DNA of 64,000 nucleotides from Branchinecta lynchi (taxonomy: Eukaryota; Arthropoda; Branchiopoda; Anostraca; Branchinectidae). Numbering within the stretch: the first letter of the stretch is position 1; every line of letters starts with the position of its first letter. The position numbers and the translations under genes are program-made. This document shows positions 29,226 to 42,500 of the stretch, one piece after another. Under the pieces are notes generated by a model that saw only the letters and a program-made list of their open reading frames with translations, was not told the origin of the DNA and searched no databases. Where the stretch lies: the NCBI GenBank assembly GCA_023053575.1, contig JAKZAP010000016.1, positions 16,324,030 to 16,388,029 of the forward strand, written 5' to 3'.

Positions 29226-32200
29226 AAATATGTTCAGCCCACGTGTATTCGAGTATGGTCTGTCGTACTTCGGATCCTAACTACTCTCCGTCTACCCTTC
29301 CCACATAAACCACGATTTTCACTGAATATCCTCTACCATTTATATGGAAACCATCAGCAATATACCAATTAAACAAGTTACCAGTTACAGTTTGGTTTTA
29401 TCTTTAACAAATTAGCCATTGTTTGACAATGCTGCTTTAACCCCATACAATGTTTATCTTTGATCGTACAAACATCTTAATTAAACCCCAGAGACTTTGT
29501 CATGCACCCGATGGTAATGCAATTGTACCCGGTGTGTGTTGAACTGTTAGTCTTCATTGACCTTAGTTAAAGGAAGGATGGGTGAAGTTAAACTCGAAGT
29601 TGAGCCTTCGATATGTAAGTAACAAATTTTTTTAGCCGAAAAATCTGAAAACTTATTGGAAATCGTCAACCTATACATTTCTCAGCAATGTCTTGTTTTA
29701 TTCTGCTTACCTTTTGGGACGTGACTTGTGTTACCACCGTTTAACCCGAAGTCTTTCCCCACTGCCTCCCCACACACTTGATCTTTACGAGGTGGTATCT
29801 GAAGATCTTTTCTGAACCTGTTACTGGGACAGATGCGCAGTCAATAACCATGACACTGAGTAAGAACAAACTGGCAACGTAACCGGAGACCAAAGTAGCC
29901 GTAACCTTTTGACAAAGCTACTACCAACGGCAACGCTGGCTCTTGGAAGACCATACCACAAAACCAACCCCGTCTGGCAGCCGAACGAACCTTTTTTCAC
30001 AAAGACTCTGGCCACAGTCGCCCTGTTTACACGATCATTCCTCAAGATATAGACCAAACCTTTCACCAAGACGTTGCGAATGACAACGCTGGCACCTAAG
30101 CTACGGCGAAGCCAACTCAACCAGTAAAGAAGAAAATAACAACGGGAATTCTGGCGCCCATACCAACTGTACTTCCCAACTGAATAACCGCTGGGGCAGC
30201 CAGATATACCTACTTACCCGAAGCACCCTGGTCGTGATGTTAGGCACCGAAACCAGAGGTTTTTCTAGGCTATAACCACTACAATTATTGGAGATTCCAT
30301 GCATATTTATCTTGGGATGGTGCCGCTACGTTTTGTAGTAATTACCTGACGACTCCAGATTGAGCCTAGAAATTGGTTTTCACTCCTTAAAGCACATATG
30401 AAGACCATTAAGGACCATATAAGACAAACAACGACGTGTGTCCAATAATTTTACCCTTTAATAATCGTGTATATCTAGTCATAACCTATGGTTAGCTATT
30501 TGGTACACACACGCAAACTTTGACAGGGTAATAACCTTTCACCCTTGCGTTTTCGGCCCGACATCCGACCCAGGAAAATAATTTTAACAAGTATTTATTG
30601 TTTTGAGATTATTTGGCTTTCGCAGGTAATACCATTTTCTGCCTTATTCGAAGCCAAAATTCATTCCTGGTAACTGAGAGGAACCCCTAACCATATTGGG
30701 AAAAGCACGTAAAAACTTAGAAATGTGGTTACAGCACCAGGCGGTTTGGGTGTGGTTAGTCAGTGTGGCTGGGGACTTAGACGCCCTCGGCGCAGCGCTT
30801 CGCGCTGCACCTCGCCAAATATGTTCAGCCCACGTGTATTCGAGTATGGTCTGTCGTACTTCGGATCCTAACTACTCTCCGTCTACCCTTCCCACATAAA
30901 CCACGATTCTCACTGAATATCCTCTACCATTTATATGGAAACCATCAGCAATATACCAATTAAACAAGTTACCAGTTACAGTTTGGTTTTATCTTTAACA
31001 AATTAGCCATTGTTTGACAATGCTGCTTTAACCCCATACAATGTTTATCTTTGATCGTACAAACATCTTAATTAAACCCCAGACACTTTGTCATGCACCC
31101 GATGGTAATGCAATTGTACCCGGTGTGTGTTGAACTGTTAGTCTTCATTGACCTTAGTTAAAGGAAGGATGGGTGAAGTTAAACTCGAAGTTGAGCCTTC
31201 GATATGTAAGTAACAAATTTTTTTAGCCGAAAAAACTGAAAACTTATTGGAAATGGTCAACCTATACATATCTCAGCAATGTCTTGTATTATTCTGCTTA
31301 CCTTTTGGGACGTGACTTGTGTTACCACCGTTTAACCCGAAGTCTTTCCCCACTGCCTCCCCACACACTTGATCTTTACGAGGTGGTATCTGAAGATCTT
31401 TTCTGAACCCGTTACTGGGACAGATGCGCAGTCAATAACCATGACGCTGAGTAAGAACAAACTGGCAACGTAACCAGAGACCAAAGTAGCCGTAACCTTT
31501 TGACAAAGCTACTACCAACGGCAACGCTGGCTCTTGGAAGACCATACCACAAAACCAACCCCGTCTGGCAGCCGAACGAACCTTTTTTCACAAAGACTCT
31601 GGCCACAGTCGCCCTGTTTACACGATCATTCGTCAAGATATAGACCAAACCTTTCACCAAGACGTTGCGAATGACAACGCTGGCACCTAAGCTACGGCGA
31701 AGCCAACTCAACCAGTAAAGAAGAAAATAACAACGGGAATTCTGGCGCCCATACCAACTGTACTTCCCAACTGAATAACCGCTGGGGCAGCCAGATGTAC
31801 CTACTTACCCGAAACACCCTGGTCGTGATGTTAGGCACCGAAACCAGAGGTTTTTCTAGGCTATAACCACTACAATTATTGGAGATTCCCTGCATATTTA
31901 TCTTGGGATGGTGCCACTACGTTTTGTAGTAATTACCTGACGACTCCAGATTGAGCCTAGAAATTGGTTTTCACTCCTCAAAGCACATATGAAGACCATT
32001 AAGGACCACATAAGACAAACAACGACGTGTGTCCGATAATTTTACCCTTTAATAATCGTGTATATCTAGTCATAACCTATGGTTAGCTATTTGGTACACA
32101 CACGCAAACTTTGACAGGGTAATAACCTTTCACCCTTGCGTTTTCGGCCCGACATCCGACCCAGGAAAATAATTTTAACAAGTATTTATTGTTTTGAGAT

Positions 32201-34000
32201 TATTTTGCTTTCGCAGGTAATACCATTTTCTGCCTTATTCGAAGCCAAAATTCATTCCTGGTAACTGAGAGGAACCCCTAACCATATTGGGAAAAGCACG
32301 TAAAAACTTAGAAATGTGGTTACAGCACCAGGCGGTTTGGGTGTGGTTAGTCAGTGTGCCTGGGGACTTAGACGCCCTCGGCGCAGCGCTTCACGCTGCA
32401 CCTCGCCAAATATGTTCAGCCCACGTGTATTCGAGTATGGTCTGTCGTACTTCGGATCCTAACTACTCTCCGTCTACCCTTCCCACATAAACCACGATTT
32501 TCACTGAATATCCTCTACCATTTATATGGAAACCACCAGCAATATACCAATTAAACAAGTTACCAGTTACAGTTTGGTTTTATCTTTAACAAATTAGCCA
32601 TTGTTTGACAATGCTGCTTTAACCCCATACAATGTTTATCTTTGATCGTACAAACATCTTAATTAAACCCCAGAGACTTTGTCATGCACCCGATGGTAAT
32701 GCAATTGTACCCGGTGTGTGTTGAACTGTTAGTCTTCATTGACCTTAGTTAAAGGAAGGATGTGTAAAGTTAAACTCGAAGTTGAGCCTTCGATATGTAA
32801 GTAACAAATTTTTTTAGCCGAAAAAACTGAAAACTTATTGGAAATGGTCAACCTATACATTTCTCAGCAATGTCTTGTATTATTCGGCTTACCTTTTGGG
32901 ACGTGACTTGTGTTACCACCGTTTAACCCGAAGTCTTTCCCCACTGCCTCCCCACACACTTGATCTTTACGAGGTGGTTATCTGAAGATCTTTTCTGAAC
33001 CCGTTACTGGGACAGATGCGCAGTCAATAACCATGACGCTGAGTAAGAACAAACTGGCAACGTAACCAGAGACCAAAGTAGCCGTAACCTTTTGACAAAG
33101 CTACTACCAACGGCAACGCTGGCTCTTGGAAGACCATACCACAAAACCAGCCCCGTCTGGCAGCCGAACGAACCTTTTTTCACAAAGACTCTGGCCACAG
33201 TCGCCCTGTTTACACGATCATTCGTCAAGATATAGACCAAACCTTTCACCAAGACGTTGCGAATGACAACGCTGGCACCTAAGCTACGGCGAAGCCAACT
33301 CAACCAGTAAAGAAGAAAATAACAACGGGAATTCTGGCGCCCATACCAACTGTACTTCCCAACTGAATAACCGCTGGGGCAGCCAGATGTACCTACTTAC
33401 CCGAAGCACCCTGGTCGTGATGTTAGGCACCGAAACCAGAGGTTTTTCTAGGCTATAACCACTACAATTATTGGAGATTCCAAGCATATTTATCTTGGGA
33501 TGGTGCCGCTACGTTTTGTAGTAATTACCTGACGACTCCAGATTGAGCCTAGAAATTGGTTTTCACTCCTTAAAGCACATATGAAGACCATTAAGGACCA
33601 CATAAGACAAACAACGACGTGTGTCCGATAATTTTACCCTTTAATAATCGTGTATATCTAGTCATAACCTATGGTTAGCTATTTGGTACCACACACGCAA
33701 ACTTTGACAGGGTAATAACCTTTCACCCTTGCGTTTTCGGCCCGACATCCGACCCAGGAAAATAATTTTAACAAGTATTTATTGTTTTGAGATTATTTGG
33801 CTTTCGCAGGTAATACCATTTTCTGCCTTATTCGAAGCCAAAATTCATTCCTGGTAACTGAGAGGAAGCCCTAACCATATTGGGAAAAGCACGTAAAAAC
33901 TTAGAAATGTGGTTACAGCACCAGGCGGTTTGGGTGTGGTTAGTCAGTGTGGCTGGGGACTTAGACGCCCTCGGCGCAGCGCTTCGCGCTGCACCTCGCC
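29226..34000. repeat. Three tandem 1.59-kb units with palindromic GC-rich ends
   Basis: Units 29226-30816, 30817-32407 and 32408-34000 (1591, 1591 and 1593 bp) differ at only a few scattered bases. Each begins AAATATGTTCAGCC and ends with a hairpin, GCAGCGC-TTC-GCGCTGC, followed by ACCTCGCC. Small open frames of 99 and 67 codons on the minus strand and 67 codons on the plus strand recur simply because the units are nearly identical; no family recognised. The structure fits a non-autonomous foldback-type transposon amplified in tandem, or a young satellite derived from one. Confidence 0.85.
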
Positions 34001-34044
34001 AAATTCAGGGAGAAGGATATACTCAAAAATTTTACGGAGTGTAC
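34001..34044 (+). repeat. 44-bp direct repeat, right of the 1.59-kb array
   Basis: Second copy of 28719-28762, directly after the last unit. Confidence 0.85.
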
Positions 34045-34079
34045 ATGATACTGTAATCGGACGGAAACTTTGGCACACT

Positions 34080-34510
34080 TCAGGGTCCTTGCCTCACTTA
34101 AGGACAGTTGTTACGGTCCAACAAGGAAGCTCTTTGGGACTTGAGATTGGGAAAGAAACATTTGGAACAGTAGTTGTAGAACAGGACATTCTGTTTTGAA
34201 GAACTCTGAAGAAAGATCATTGATATCAACAGATCCGATCTTTTTGGTCGCAAACCGCCTTTCAACAGCATGACTAGTAACCGCAAATACAGACGACTGA
34301 GAAATTTTAACAGGGAGATACCTTGAAAAGAAAAACAATCAAAACGTTTCTGGACTCGCATATTGCACTGAATGAACAAGTTGTGACAATGCTGTATCCA
34401 GTCAGAGGAGGTCCATTTTGACGGAGAAATTGCACATCACTTGTCCGAAAGAAGCACTTTTTTCCAAGACTTGCGGTATGTTGGAGCATTAGCGCCATTT
34501 TAATTTTAGT
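34080..34510 (-). other. Possible relic coding sequence, unrecognised
   Basis: Overlapping minus-strand frames (34098-34379, 34111-34338, 34307-34498) look like one degraded coding region shifted between frames, with a SHAVERRFATKKIG segment. No family is identified. A transposase or retroelement remnant is possible. Confidence 0.3.
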
Positions 34511-34519
34511 ACTTTTAAC

Positions 34520-36400
34520 AATTCTTTTACTCCCGCTTTGTCTTCTTTTGAGAGTCAGACACGGGCCACTGGCAGGGCGTCCATAAGCTATACATAGTCC
34601 TCAACCAACATTTCGCACATGTTTTGTCTTTCAAATGGGACATTTGGAACTAACTTTTCAATGATGAAAGTTAACATTCTATTGACACCAGATAACTATG
34701 AATTGATATCGATTATTATTCCGCTGACGCAAAATAACACTTTGTTGTCATCAAGTTACATTTCGTTGACAAACAAGAGCTGGAAGCTCATATGGCACTT
34801 GCAAGGCTTGGTAAAAGGACGAAAGTAGGAATTTGCCAATTCGTAGGTTTGTTGTGATGGTAAAACCCTTCTGATAACAATGACGATGAACCCTTGGCGA
34901 TCACAGGAACGTATCGTTTTGTAAAACAAAAAAAATGCACTTGGTTATGATGATGCGCATTTTAAGGGGCACTAGAAATTCATCTGTAATCAAAAACCTT
35001 TAGGGAAAAAGGATCCTGGGCCCTTTAGGATGATGAATATATATGGTTTCGTTAAAGGATTTTTTTACTTTTCGGTTAAGATGCGCACTTTAAGGGTGCT
35101 GGAAAGTCATTTCTAAGCAAAACCCTTGAGGAAAAAATTATCATGGGCTCATGATGATCATGGAAATGCAGATTTTGCTTAAAATTATGTTTTGTACTTT
35201 GCGATTAAGATGAGTACTAAGGGATTGTTGGATCTGGGAAGTGACATTTTTCTAAGCCAATCTTGTCAAGTCTAATGTTACGTTACGCTTGTCCTTCCTA
35301 CCAAGTGTCATCCCAACCGCTACACTCTAAGCGTGTCACAACCCCCCCCCCCCCCTCCCGAATCCTCCACATTTATCGGATCCTGTCGGGACTTAAAATG
35401 GGACATCTGAGACATGAGTTCTTTCCGAATATCGGGTCATTAAGATCCAATAACCGGTTCAAAAGCTGGAGATTTCTCAAATTCAGGATTACCCCTCCCT
35501 CTGACTGTTCTTGAGTTGAAATTGTCGAGTCCTTGATAAGCCTGCCAAGTTTCATCGTCCTAGTACATGTGGAAGCATCTTAACTCAGGATCACTGGAAT
35601 TCATGAAACCCCACTCCAACTCCCCCCACAGTGCTCGGATCCGGCCCGACCTAGTCAACTATGTACTTAAGGCTTGTGCTTGTTGTTCCCACCTAGTTTC
35701 ATCTCGACCCGTTCACTCTGAACAAGTCACACGATTTCTGGTTTTCCCCTCCAACTGCCCCCCCCCCCCTAAGTCGCCAGATTCATTCCGGACTTTTGTG
35801 ATATCTGAGACACGAGGTCATACCAAACGTCAAGTTTCATTAACATCCGATTCCTCGTTAAAAAGTTATACATACTTCACTATTCCGGATTACCCCTCCC
35901 TCCACTACCACGGTGGTCGGATGGGGGAAATGACTATTTCCAAGTTATTTTGGTCGGGTCCCTCACACGTCTGCCAAGTCTTATCGTCCTAGTACATGTG
36001 TCAGCATATTAACTAGGGATCACCGGAATTCCAGAACCCTCCCTCCAACTCCCCCCACAGTGCTCAGATCCAGTCCAGTCTTGTCAACTCTGTGTCTAGG
36101 GCATGTGCTTGTTCTTCCTACCAAGTTTCATCCCGATCCGTCCACTCTGAACATGTCGCCCAATTACCGGTTCCCCCCTCCAACTCTCGCCAAAGTAACC
36201 AGATCCATACCGGATTTGTAGTGTAAAACTGAAACATGAAGTCTTTCCGATTCCCCATTCAAAAGCTATCCATACATCAATATTCCAGTTTCCCCCTTCC
36301 TCCACTCTTGGTGGGGTCCCTAATATGACTACCAAGTTTCATCCGCCTAGCACATCTGGAGGTGCTCTAACTCGAGATAAGTGGGAGACCGACCGACCGA
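34520..36400. repeat. C-rich degenerate minisatellite and flanks
   Basis: From about 35230, imperfect units repeat the words TACCAAGTTTCATC, CCAACTCCCCCCA and AAAAGCTAT with a spacing of roughly 400 bp (about 35300, 35690, 36115). A G-rich inverted relative is at 40440-41460. No gene seen. Confidence 0.55.
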
Positions 36401-37125
36401 CCGAAAAGTGATCGGTATATGGCACTTGAGAGGAGCTGCAAGTGCCATAAAACGTAAATTTCGTAACGAAAATATCTTTTCATCGCCACCCAGATCGTTT
36501 TGCAATGTTTTCTTATTTTCGCTGTATCAAAATTTTGTTCCAGACGTCAATGAAACGCTAATTTGGTCAATGAAACCCTAATTTTTCCTAATTTTTCGTA
36601 TCGATACAAGCGCGCATAATAGGTCATTATCGTATCAGAAATCCTCTTTCTTCCATAAAGCCTTAGCTGATCATCTACGGCTGGTCAAGTTGCCGTGACG
36701 TCATGAAAGAAATAGGGAAATTCGATTAAATTGATGTTGCATAATATTTATATTTGTATTTATATATGTAGAGCCGAGCGGCCAGCGAGGCGCCAGAAGC
36801 TTTTACACTTTTATAAACCGTTTTTGGGACAATTAGCTCTGTTAGTAAATGGAAAGTAGACTTTTCATGATTCATGACGTCACGACCCATAGATAAATCG
36901 ACTAGGGTTTAGTCAATACCAAAATTACACTTTAGTTTGGCTCCCAGGCCCCATGTACTTCCCATCTGCAGCCTAGCTGATGAAGTCAAATCGATCATGG
37001 ATTTTCCAGGAATGAGCTTCTGTTACCAGGTTATTACAGCCGTTCACTTGTTTGTTAACTGTACAAAACTCTACCCTAAGGCAGCACTGAGGGTTGTCCT
37101 TTGTAAAAAAAAAAATCCTCCGTAT
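36401..37125. other. Non-coding sequence before the assembly gap
   Basis: A/T-rich with a GAGCCGAGCGGCCAGCGAGG segment at about 36770. It does not match the left part of the Polinton seen at 1-7142, so the left end of the second Polinton lies inside the gap. Confidence 0.45.
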
Positions 37126-37225
37126 NNNNNNNNNNNNNNNNNNNNNNNNNNNNNNNNNNNNNNNNNNNNNNNNNNNNNNNNNNNNNNNNNNNNNNNNNNN
37201 NNNNNNNNNNNNNNNNNNNNNNNNN
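37126..37225. other. Assembly gap (100 N)
   Basis: A run of exactly 100 N, a conventional placeholder of unknown true size. The right side begins in the last gene of a Polinton, so the missing sequence probably holds most of that element. Confidence 0.98.
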
Positions 37226-37522
37226 CGCGAAAACAAGAACAAAGAAACATATGTGGATTTAGAACTGTTTACTCAGTAATATTTGAATAAAAAATGAAAA
37301 ATGTAAAAAAAAAAGAAGTAGTGTATATTGTAGTATTTTATATGTAGTAAAGGGTAATATTCTCATTTCTTGTATCCTTTATTTTGGAAGTAAGAAAATC
37401 AAAATGTTCTTAAAGAGGGGGATAATTTGGTAAAAAGGATGTTAAAGTTTAAGAAATTGATGTTAAAATGGGGTTTTGAAATTGGGGGGAGGGTGGAGTA
37501 GAACCCGGCTTTATATACTACT
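37226..37522 (+). mobile_element. Polinton copy 2, right terminal 297 bp
   Basis: Aligns with 7143-7439, including the last 18 codons of the terminal gene (stop 37277-37279), and differs by a few bases plus a cluster just inside the terminus. It ends in the same TATATACTACT. The following TAAAGC (37523-37528) is the expected target duplication. Confidence 0.9.
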
Positions 37523-37941
37523 TAAAGCAAACCGCTCATTATTTATGCTTTTGATCAAATAATCGAAACTATTTGAATATATTAAAAATAAGCTCTGCTT
37601 TTAACAAATTATCCATGGCTTTGGTTATTTTATGCCTTCCCCCAGGACCATCGAGTTCTAGTAGAAACTAGGCAAATTTAACATAACTGGTTTTACACAT
37701 CAATACCATGATCCGCGGTAACTCGTCGGGGGCATAATCGCCATGGAAAATACTGAATCGCAGCAATTGCAAGGATTAGCGAGGTATTGTTATCTGACTT
37801 AAAATGTGCCATGACATTTGAGTTTCCGGGCATAAGATATACGGAAGTGGGTGCGTTAGAATTATATATAAGAGAGGCCCTTTACGTCTATTGGCAACCT
37901 TATGGAACTAGTTGTTTCAAAGAAGTTTTGAGGTACGTTAC

Positions 37942-38068
37942 CGTTGTGCAGTTCCATCTACACAGTGTGCTGCAGTAAGGACATGTCTTGCCGTAATGAG
38001 AGATCCTCCGCAAAACCATCCTTTCCGATCTCGGTCACCAACAAGAGCAAGCCAAGGCCAGGATGAAC
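37942..38068 (-). CDS. Serine protease locus 2, His-box exon
   Basis: 127-bp exon, acceptor ATCTAG, donor GTAACG. It encodes [11 protein letters not shown], a CGGSLI strand and VLTAAHC with the catalytic histidine. It needs two bases from the previous exon, compatible with the phase-1 donor at 42284. An activation-site (IVGG-like) segment between the two was not found, so one small in-phase exon is probably missed or lost. Downstream exons would fall in or beyond the gap. Confidence 0.88.
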
Positions 38069-38069
38069 C

Positions 38070-40430
38070 TAGATAAATCCCAACAGAAATGAACAATCCA
38101 TCCACTGAACTGGAACAAGTCGAGCTAGAAACCGAAAAGGCACACAGAAATAATCAATGTGGAGAGTTTTGATGCAAATGAAGTACGGTCCATTTTTGTA
38201 AGAGTTTGAACAGCTCGTTAGGACTGATTTTTGCAGGCGCTATCTGTATTATTGAATGCAGATGATGTGGAACAATGACTGTTCGGTTATCGCAAAAAGA
38301 TGAAGGCAATACGTCATGGACAAAACCTTATCCACATGGGAGAAAAGAGCCGTTCTTCATCGGGCGGGGGGGGGGGGGGAGAACCTGGTAAAATTTACCA
38401 GATCGGAACCAGATTTCTTACCAAGTCTAATATTTTTGTATTTATAAAAAGCTATACTGTAAAAAGTTGTACAGTATGTAAAACAATAATCAAGTCAAGA
38501 TAGAAATTTTACGGTCTTTCACGCCCTTCCAAGTATGCACTATCGGGGAAAGGCAGGTGCGTCACTAGCTTCTTACCTTTGGGGAGGAGATCCACTTTTC
38601 CAATCCTACATTCCCTGCAAATTCTAAGTTCAAATAAAGCCACAGCCTGGCCATATCCACTGCATTCAATGGTTGAAGCCCCCACAATTCTAAGCCCTAA
38701 ACGACCAGTGAATAACGCAACCTTCTTCTAAATAGCGAAGAGCTGAAATTTTGTGAAAAGGGTGATGATCAACATTTTTCTAAAATCAAACTACCAAACG
38801 GACTACCAACTAATGCCTGGGTCTCAGTATAGTCACACCTGGTAATAGCGTCGGTAATAAGACCGTTTACGGTCGAAACTGGGAAGGAAATACACTGAAA
38901 GCGTATGATAGTCGAAATAGAAAAATCCATCTCTGCCATTTTTAAACGTATCTTTCGACCAATCACAGACCAGAGTCACTGATTTTAGCTAGTTTCGTTT
39001 AACTTTGAGTGATGATGGTGGTAATATACCTTGAATTTCATTATTCCGAGTGCGACCAAAATGAAACGAAAAGAGGGGATACTAACCATATTAACGATCC
39101 AAATTACGTACAAATGTGACTGAATGTGACCGGGGCATAAGCCACAGAGCTGTCTCTTGACCAAAATATTGGCCATACATGGTAAAGTAGAAACAAAGTA
39201 CATTTAATCTGAATTTACAGCAAACAAAAAATTAGTTTTTACGTCATGAGACGTGCTTATTCCTGAAGTAGATTAAGTTTTAGTTCAGTTATGAAGGGTA
39301 ACCAGCTGGAACTACAAATTACCGAGCTCAGTAACCGGGGTGAACCAAATAATCGATTCGTACTACCGTAATACTAAACTTAAAAAAATGAGGAAGAGAC
39401 CGGGCCCGGCCGAAGAACAGATTTTCGCAACGGTATAAAATTTTCTAGAGCCTACGTAAAACAACCGAATGTTGCTGGTCTGATATTAGATACGGGCTAA
39501 AAAAAAATCTGGTGCATTACCTAATTCGGTAACAAATGAATCCGATTAATCTGATTAATCACTGAATTATGAACTGGACGGCAAGCATGCAATAGAACAG
39601 ATACGGACTTCCAAAGGTCCGGCGAAAATCAAATTCGGTAGCGAGTGGGAACTGCAGACGAATAAATTCACGAATCAACGAATTAGTAAAAGGACAGACC
39701 GAACGCGGGGTGAAGTTGGGTGAGTTAGCAAATTCGATAAGGAATGGGAACCAACCAACACGTCAGATCACTCTCGGCTTCACCGCGATGCCCGTTTCTA
39801 CCAAATATTCTTCGCCTTCGTCGAAATTTTTACCAAATGCCCAAAACGTAGGGAAGCTGCTACGCCCCCCCCCCCGCTCCCGACCAATCTACTTATCCGT
39901 TCTAAACTTGATTTGACTTAGCTGTATTTTTTTACACAGATCAATCTTTCAACCACCAGGATCAAACTCTTTACCAAAACTGTGGAAGGCAATTCCGAAG
40001 TTATGAAATTGTCTTCCATCCTTGGAACAATGGTAAGACAAAACATGAATGAAGATGTTGATTATTTAAAAGAAATCATTTTTAAGACCAAGCTTAATAG
40101 ATAAGTCGGCTAAAATATTTCTTCTAGGATTCTTGTCGGGAAGTGCCATCTTTCATCTCTAGACAGAAGCGGACCCTTGCCAAGAGTCACCGAAGAATAA
40201 CCTAACTGACTTACATCATTTTTATGTATACTTTTTTCTAGACTTTTTTGAAGTCCAGCTAAATCGGGAAATCTCGGAATCGACAAAATAAACTGCCGAA
40301 CCGATCAAAATGGCGGGAGCAGGAGCAAAATAAACAAATTTGATACAATTCTGTTTTTATGGCAATTAAGTGTCATATATCGATCGCAATTTCTGACCGA
40401 CCGTCATCTTGTCGGTCAGTCTGTCAGTCT
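38070..40430. other. Intron of protease locus 2, nothing coding recognised
   Basis: A/T-rich with a G run at 38366-38380 and C run near 39866-39876. Words AATCCGATT and ATTCGGTA recur at about 39300-39600 and may be a decayed repeat like 57579-58174. No conserved coding motif was seen. Confidence 0.4.
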
Positions 40431-40439
40431 GTATTTTAC

Positions 40440-41470
40440 TAGTTCGGGCACTTCCACATAAGCTAGGTCCATGCAACTCGGCACACGTATCAAGGACCCG
40501 ACCAGATTAACAAAAGGTCACTTCTCCAAACAAACCATCTGGGGGGGTGGTGGAGGTAGGGAGAATCAGGAAACTTTTGTATAACTTTCAAACGCGTGTT
40601 CGGATCTGAATGAAACTAGATATTTGAAAAGACCACGTATCTCAGACAGACTCCGGTGACTTTCGGGGGAACTGGAGGGGGGAACCGGAAATCTTGGAAA
40701 ACGCTTACAGTAGAGGATCAGGGTGAAAATTGGTGGGAAGAACAAGCACAAATTATGGATATATCGCTGACATAACCGGACCGGGTTCGGGCCCTGTGGG
40801 GAGAGTTTGGAGGGGAGGTCTGAGTTCCAGCGATCCCGCGGGTGTGGTACCTTTTGATGTATTAGGACAATGAAACTTAGACTCACGCACAATGACCTGA
40901 GAGTAGATGTTTCTCCGATCCGACCATCGAGGGGGAAATGGGGGGATGGGGATCCTGAATGTAGTGGCATGAGTAACTTTAGAAAGGGTGATCAGGATTA
41001 GATGAAACTTGAAAAGTAGAAAGAGATATCGCCTCATGTTGCGTTTCAGTTCTGGTCCAGATCCGCTGATTGCGGGAGGAGGAGGCACCGGAAATTTCGT
41101 TGAACGCTTAGAGTCGAGGGGTCGAGATGTCACATGTCACAGATGCGACGTTTCTTTGTCTGAGTCGTATCCGGTCATAGTGGGGGGAACCGGATGGGGA
41201 GTCCCGGAAATTTTGTAGCTCGGACAGTGGTCAAAACGAGTGGAGCGATCTGAAAGGAATTTTGAAAGTAGGTAGTTCATAAGCCGTAGATGGCATATTT
41301 TAGGGTACGGACCAGATCCGAGCATGGTGGGGGTGGGGCGATCAGCATTTTCCGAAAAATATTCAATTCGAGTGAAATTTGTAGGTGGTAAGAGAAGAAG
41401 GTTTGGATGATCCATTTATGTGTCCGAATCAGATTAGGCCGCGGTAGCGGGAATTGGAGGGAGGGATTAG
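40440..41470. repeat. G-rich degenerate minisatellite
   Basis: Imperfect units with GGGGGAACTGGAGGGGGGAA, GATCTGAATGAAAC and CGTATCTC-like words at about 40550-40690, 40790-40960, 41010-41220 and 41250-41350. It looks like the reverse complement of the C-rich array at 35.2-36.4 kb. Long open frames here are composition artefacts. Confidence 0.55.
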
Positions 41471-41950
41471 AAATAGTAGGGCACGTATATGGATCAAACG
41501 ACTGAATCTTAACTTGGAAGGTAGAAAACTAATCCGCCCTAGATTCTAAGTCCAAACATAGGGGGTTCAAAGGGTTCTCTTCTACTTTCTTCCATAACCT
41601 ACTCGTGAAAAGTACCAAATGAGCTCATACCTTTTGCTTTTTGTGGTCTGCCTAAGATTCAGCTGGAATGAAATGTAAGCTGAAATCATTAGTGTAAAAT
41701 GAGAAATAAGGATTGCAATTTAGTAGAAAACTGACAAAAAAGTCGAAGGGGAAAAAAACAAAAACGGCACCCGACTATGCAGACAATTACAGGAATACGG
41801 GTAGTGACAGTAGATAGATATGAGGGATACGAATAAGCTTCGTTCAGTTTGAGTAATGTGATGGTTCTTGAGGAATTACATCCTTTTTAAGACCGGGATA
41901 AAGAAACTTACTTTCTAACCAATTAAAGCAACTTGAGTCTTTGTATTTCC

Positions 41951-42243
41951 CAGAGCAAAATAACTCTAGGGGGTAATGCGAAGACCTATCCTTCCCATGC
42001 ATGAAAAATGGGCCTCCTTCGCAGTGCCGCCCAGCTCGCTTTGTTCGCTGCGTTCAGTGGTGGACGTAGAATTTCTAGCCAGCGCTCGTTAACGATTGGT
42101 CAGAGCAAAAAAATTCTGCTCTGCGATTGGTTGAGTTTCGGTAGGAATGTTCGTATCCGCTAATGGAGCTAGTGTTGCTGTGATTTGACTGTGTGCCACT
42201 TTTTCAAAGTTCTCGCATTACTCCCTAGAGTTATTTTGCTCTG
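41951..42243. mobile_element. hAT-like MITE beside a protease exon
   Basis: 293 bp with 32-bp inverted ends, CAGAGCAAAATAACTCTAGG against its inverted return, two mismatches at most. Flanking octamers GTATTTCC and AGATTTCC agree at six of eight positions, which fits an old 8-bp hAT target duplication. It lies 40 bp downstream of the splice donor at 42284. Confidence 0.7.
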
Positions 42244-42283
42244 AGATTTCCACAGCAGTCTTTATATTCTTTAGCAGTCTTAC

Positions 42284-42500
42284 CCTTGCGTATGCCACAG
42301 ATCTGTGGAAGATCGTCTTTCAGTGCTTCGTCTATAATCGACAGTCCTCCACCGGGTAGGAGACCCAGGGGGAAACCTTGCGGAGGGCTATTGAATCCGG
42401 ATCCTCCAAGTGCGTTTGGAACCGGCTGTTGTTGGTTTTGTTGTATTTCCGGACCCTGCTTGGGAGGTCCGAGTGAAGCAGTGGGTGTTCCGCAACAGAC
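42284..42500 (-). CDS. Serine protease locus 2, clip end and linker exon
   Basis: 217-bp exon, acceptor TTTTCAAG, probable donor GTAAGA. It opens with VCC (last clip cysteines), then a Pro/Gly/Gln-rich linker, and ends shortly after PQICG, the cysteine that would bond to the catalytic domain. Entry phase 0, exit phase 1. The reading frame stays open beyond the donor to about 42231, so a longer exon is not excluded. Confidence 0.82.

Noticed and set aside
29821..33487. Recurring 99- and 67-codon frames in the 1.59-kb units as a conserved gene
   Set aside because: All three units are nearly identical in DNA, so shared frames say nothing about selection; no domain recognised and shared frames occur on both strands.
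28719..34044. CRISPR array or bacterial satellite
   Set aside because: Units are 1.59 kb with no short repeat/spacer alternation, in a eukaryotic intron-rich context.
36937..37290. Frames that run through the N block
   Set aside because: They are artefacts of reading across the assembly gap; only the part after 37226 is real coding sequence of a Polinton gene.
40566..41415. Several open frames of 90-134 codons on both strands
   Set aside because: They lie in a G/C-run minisatellite and are open on both strands at once, as expected from composition; no protein motif is seen.
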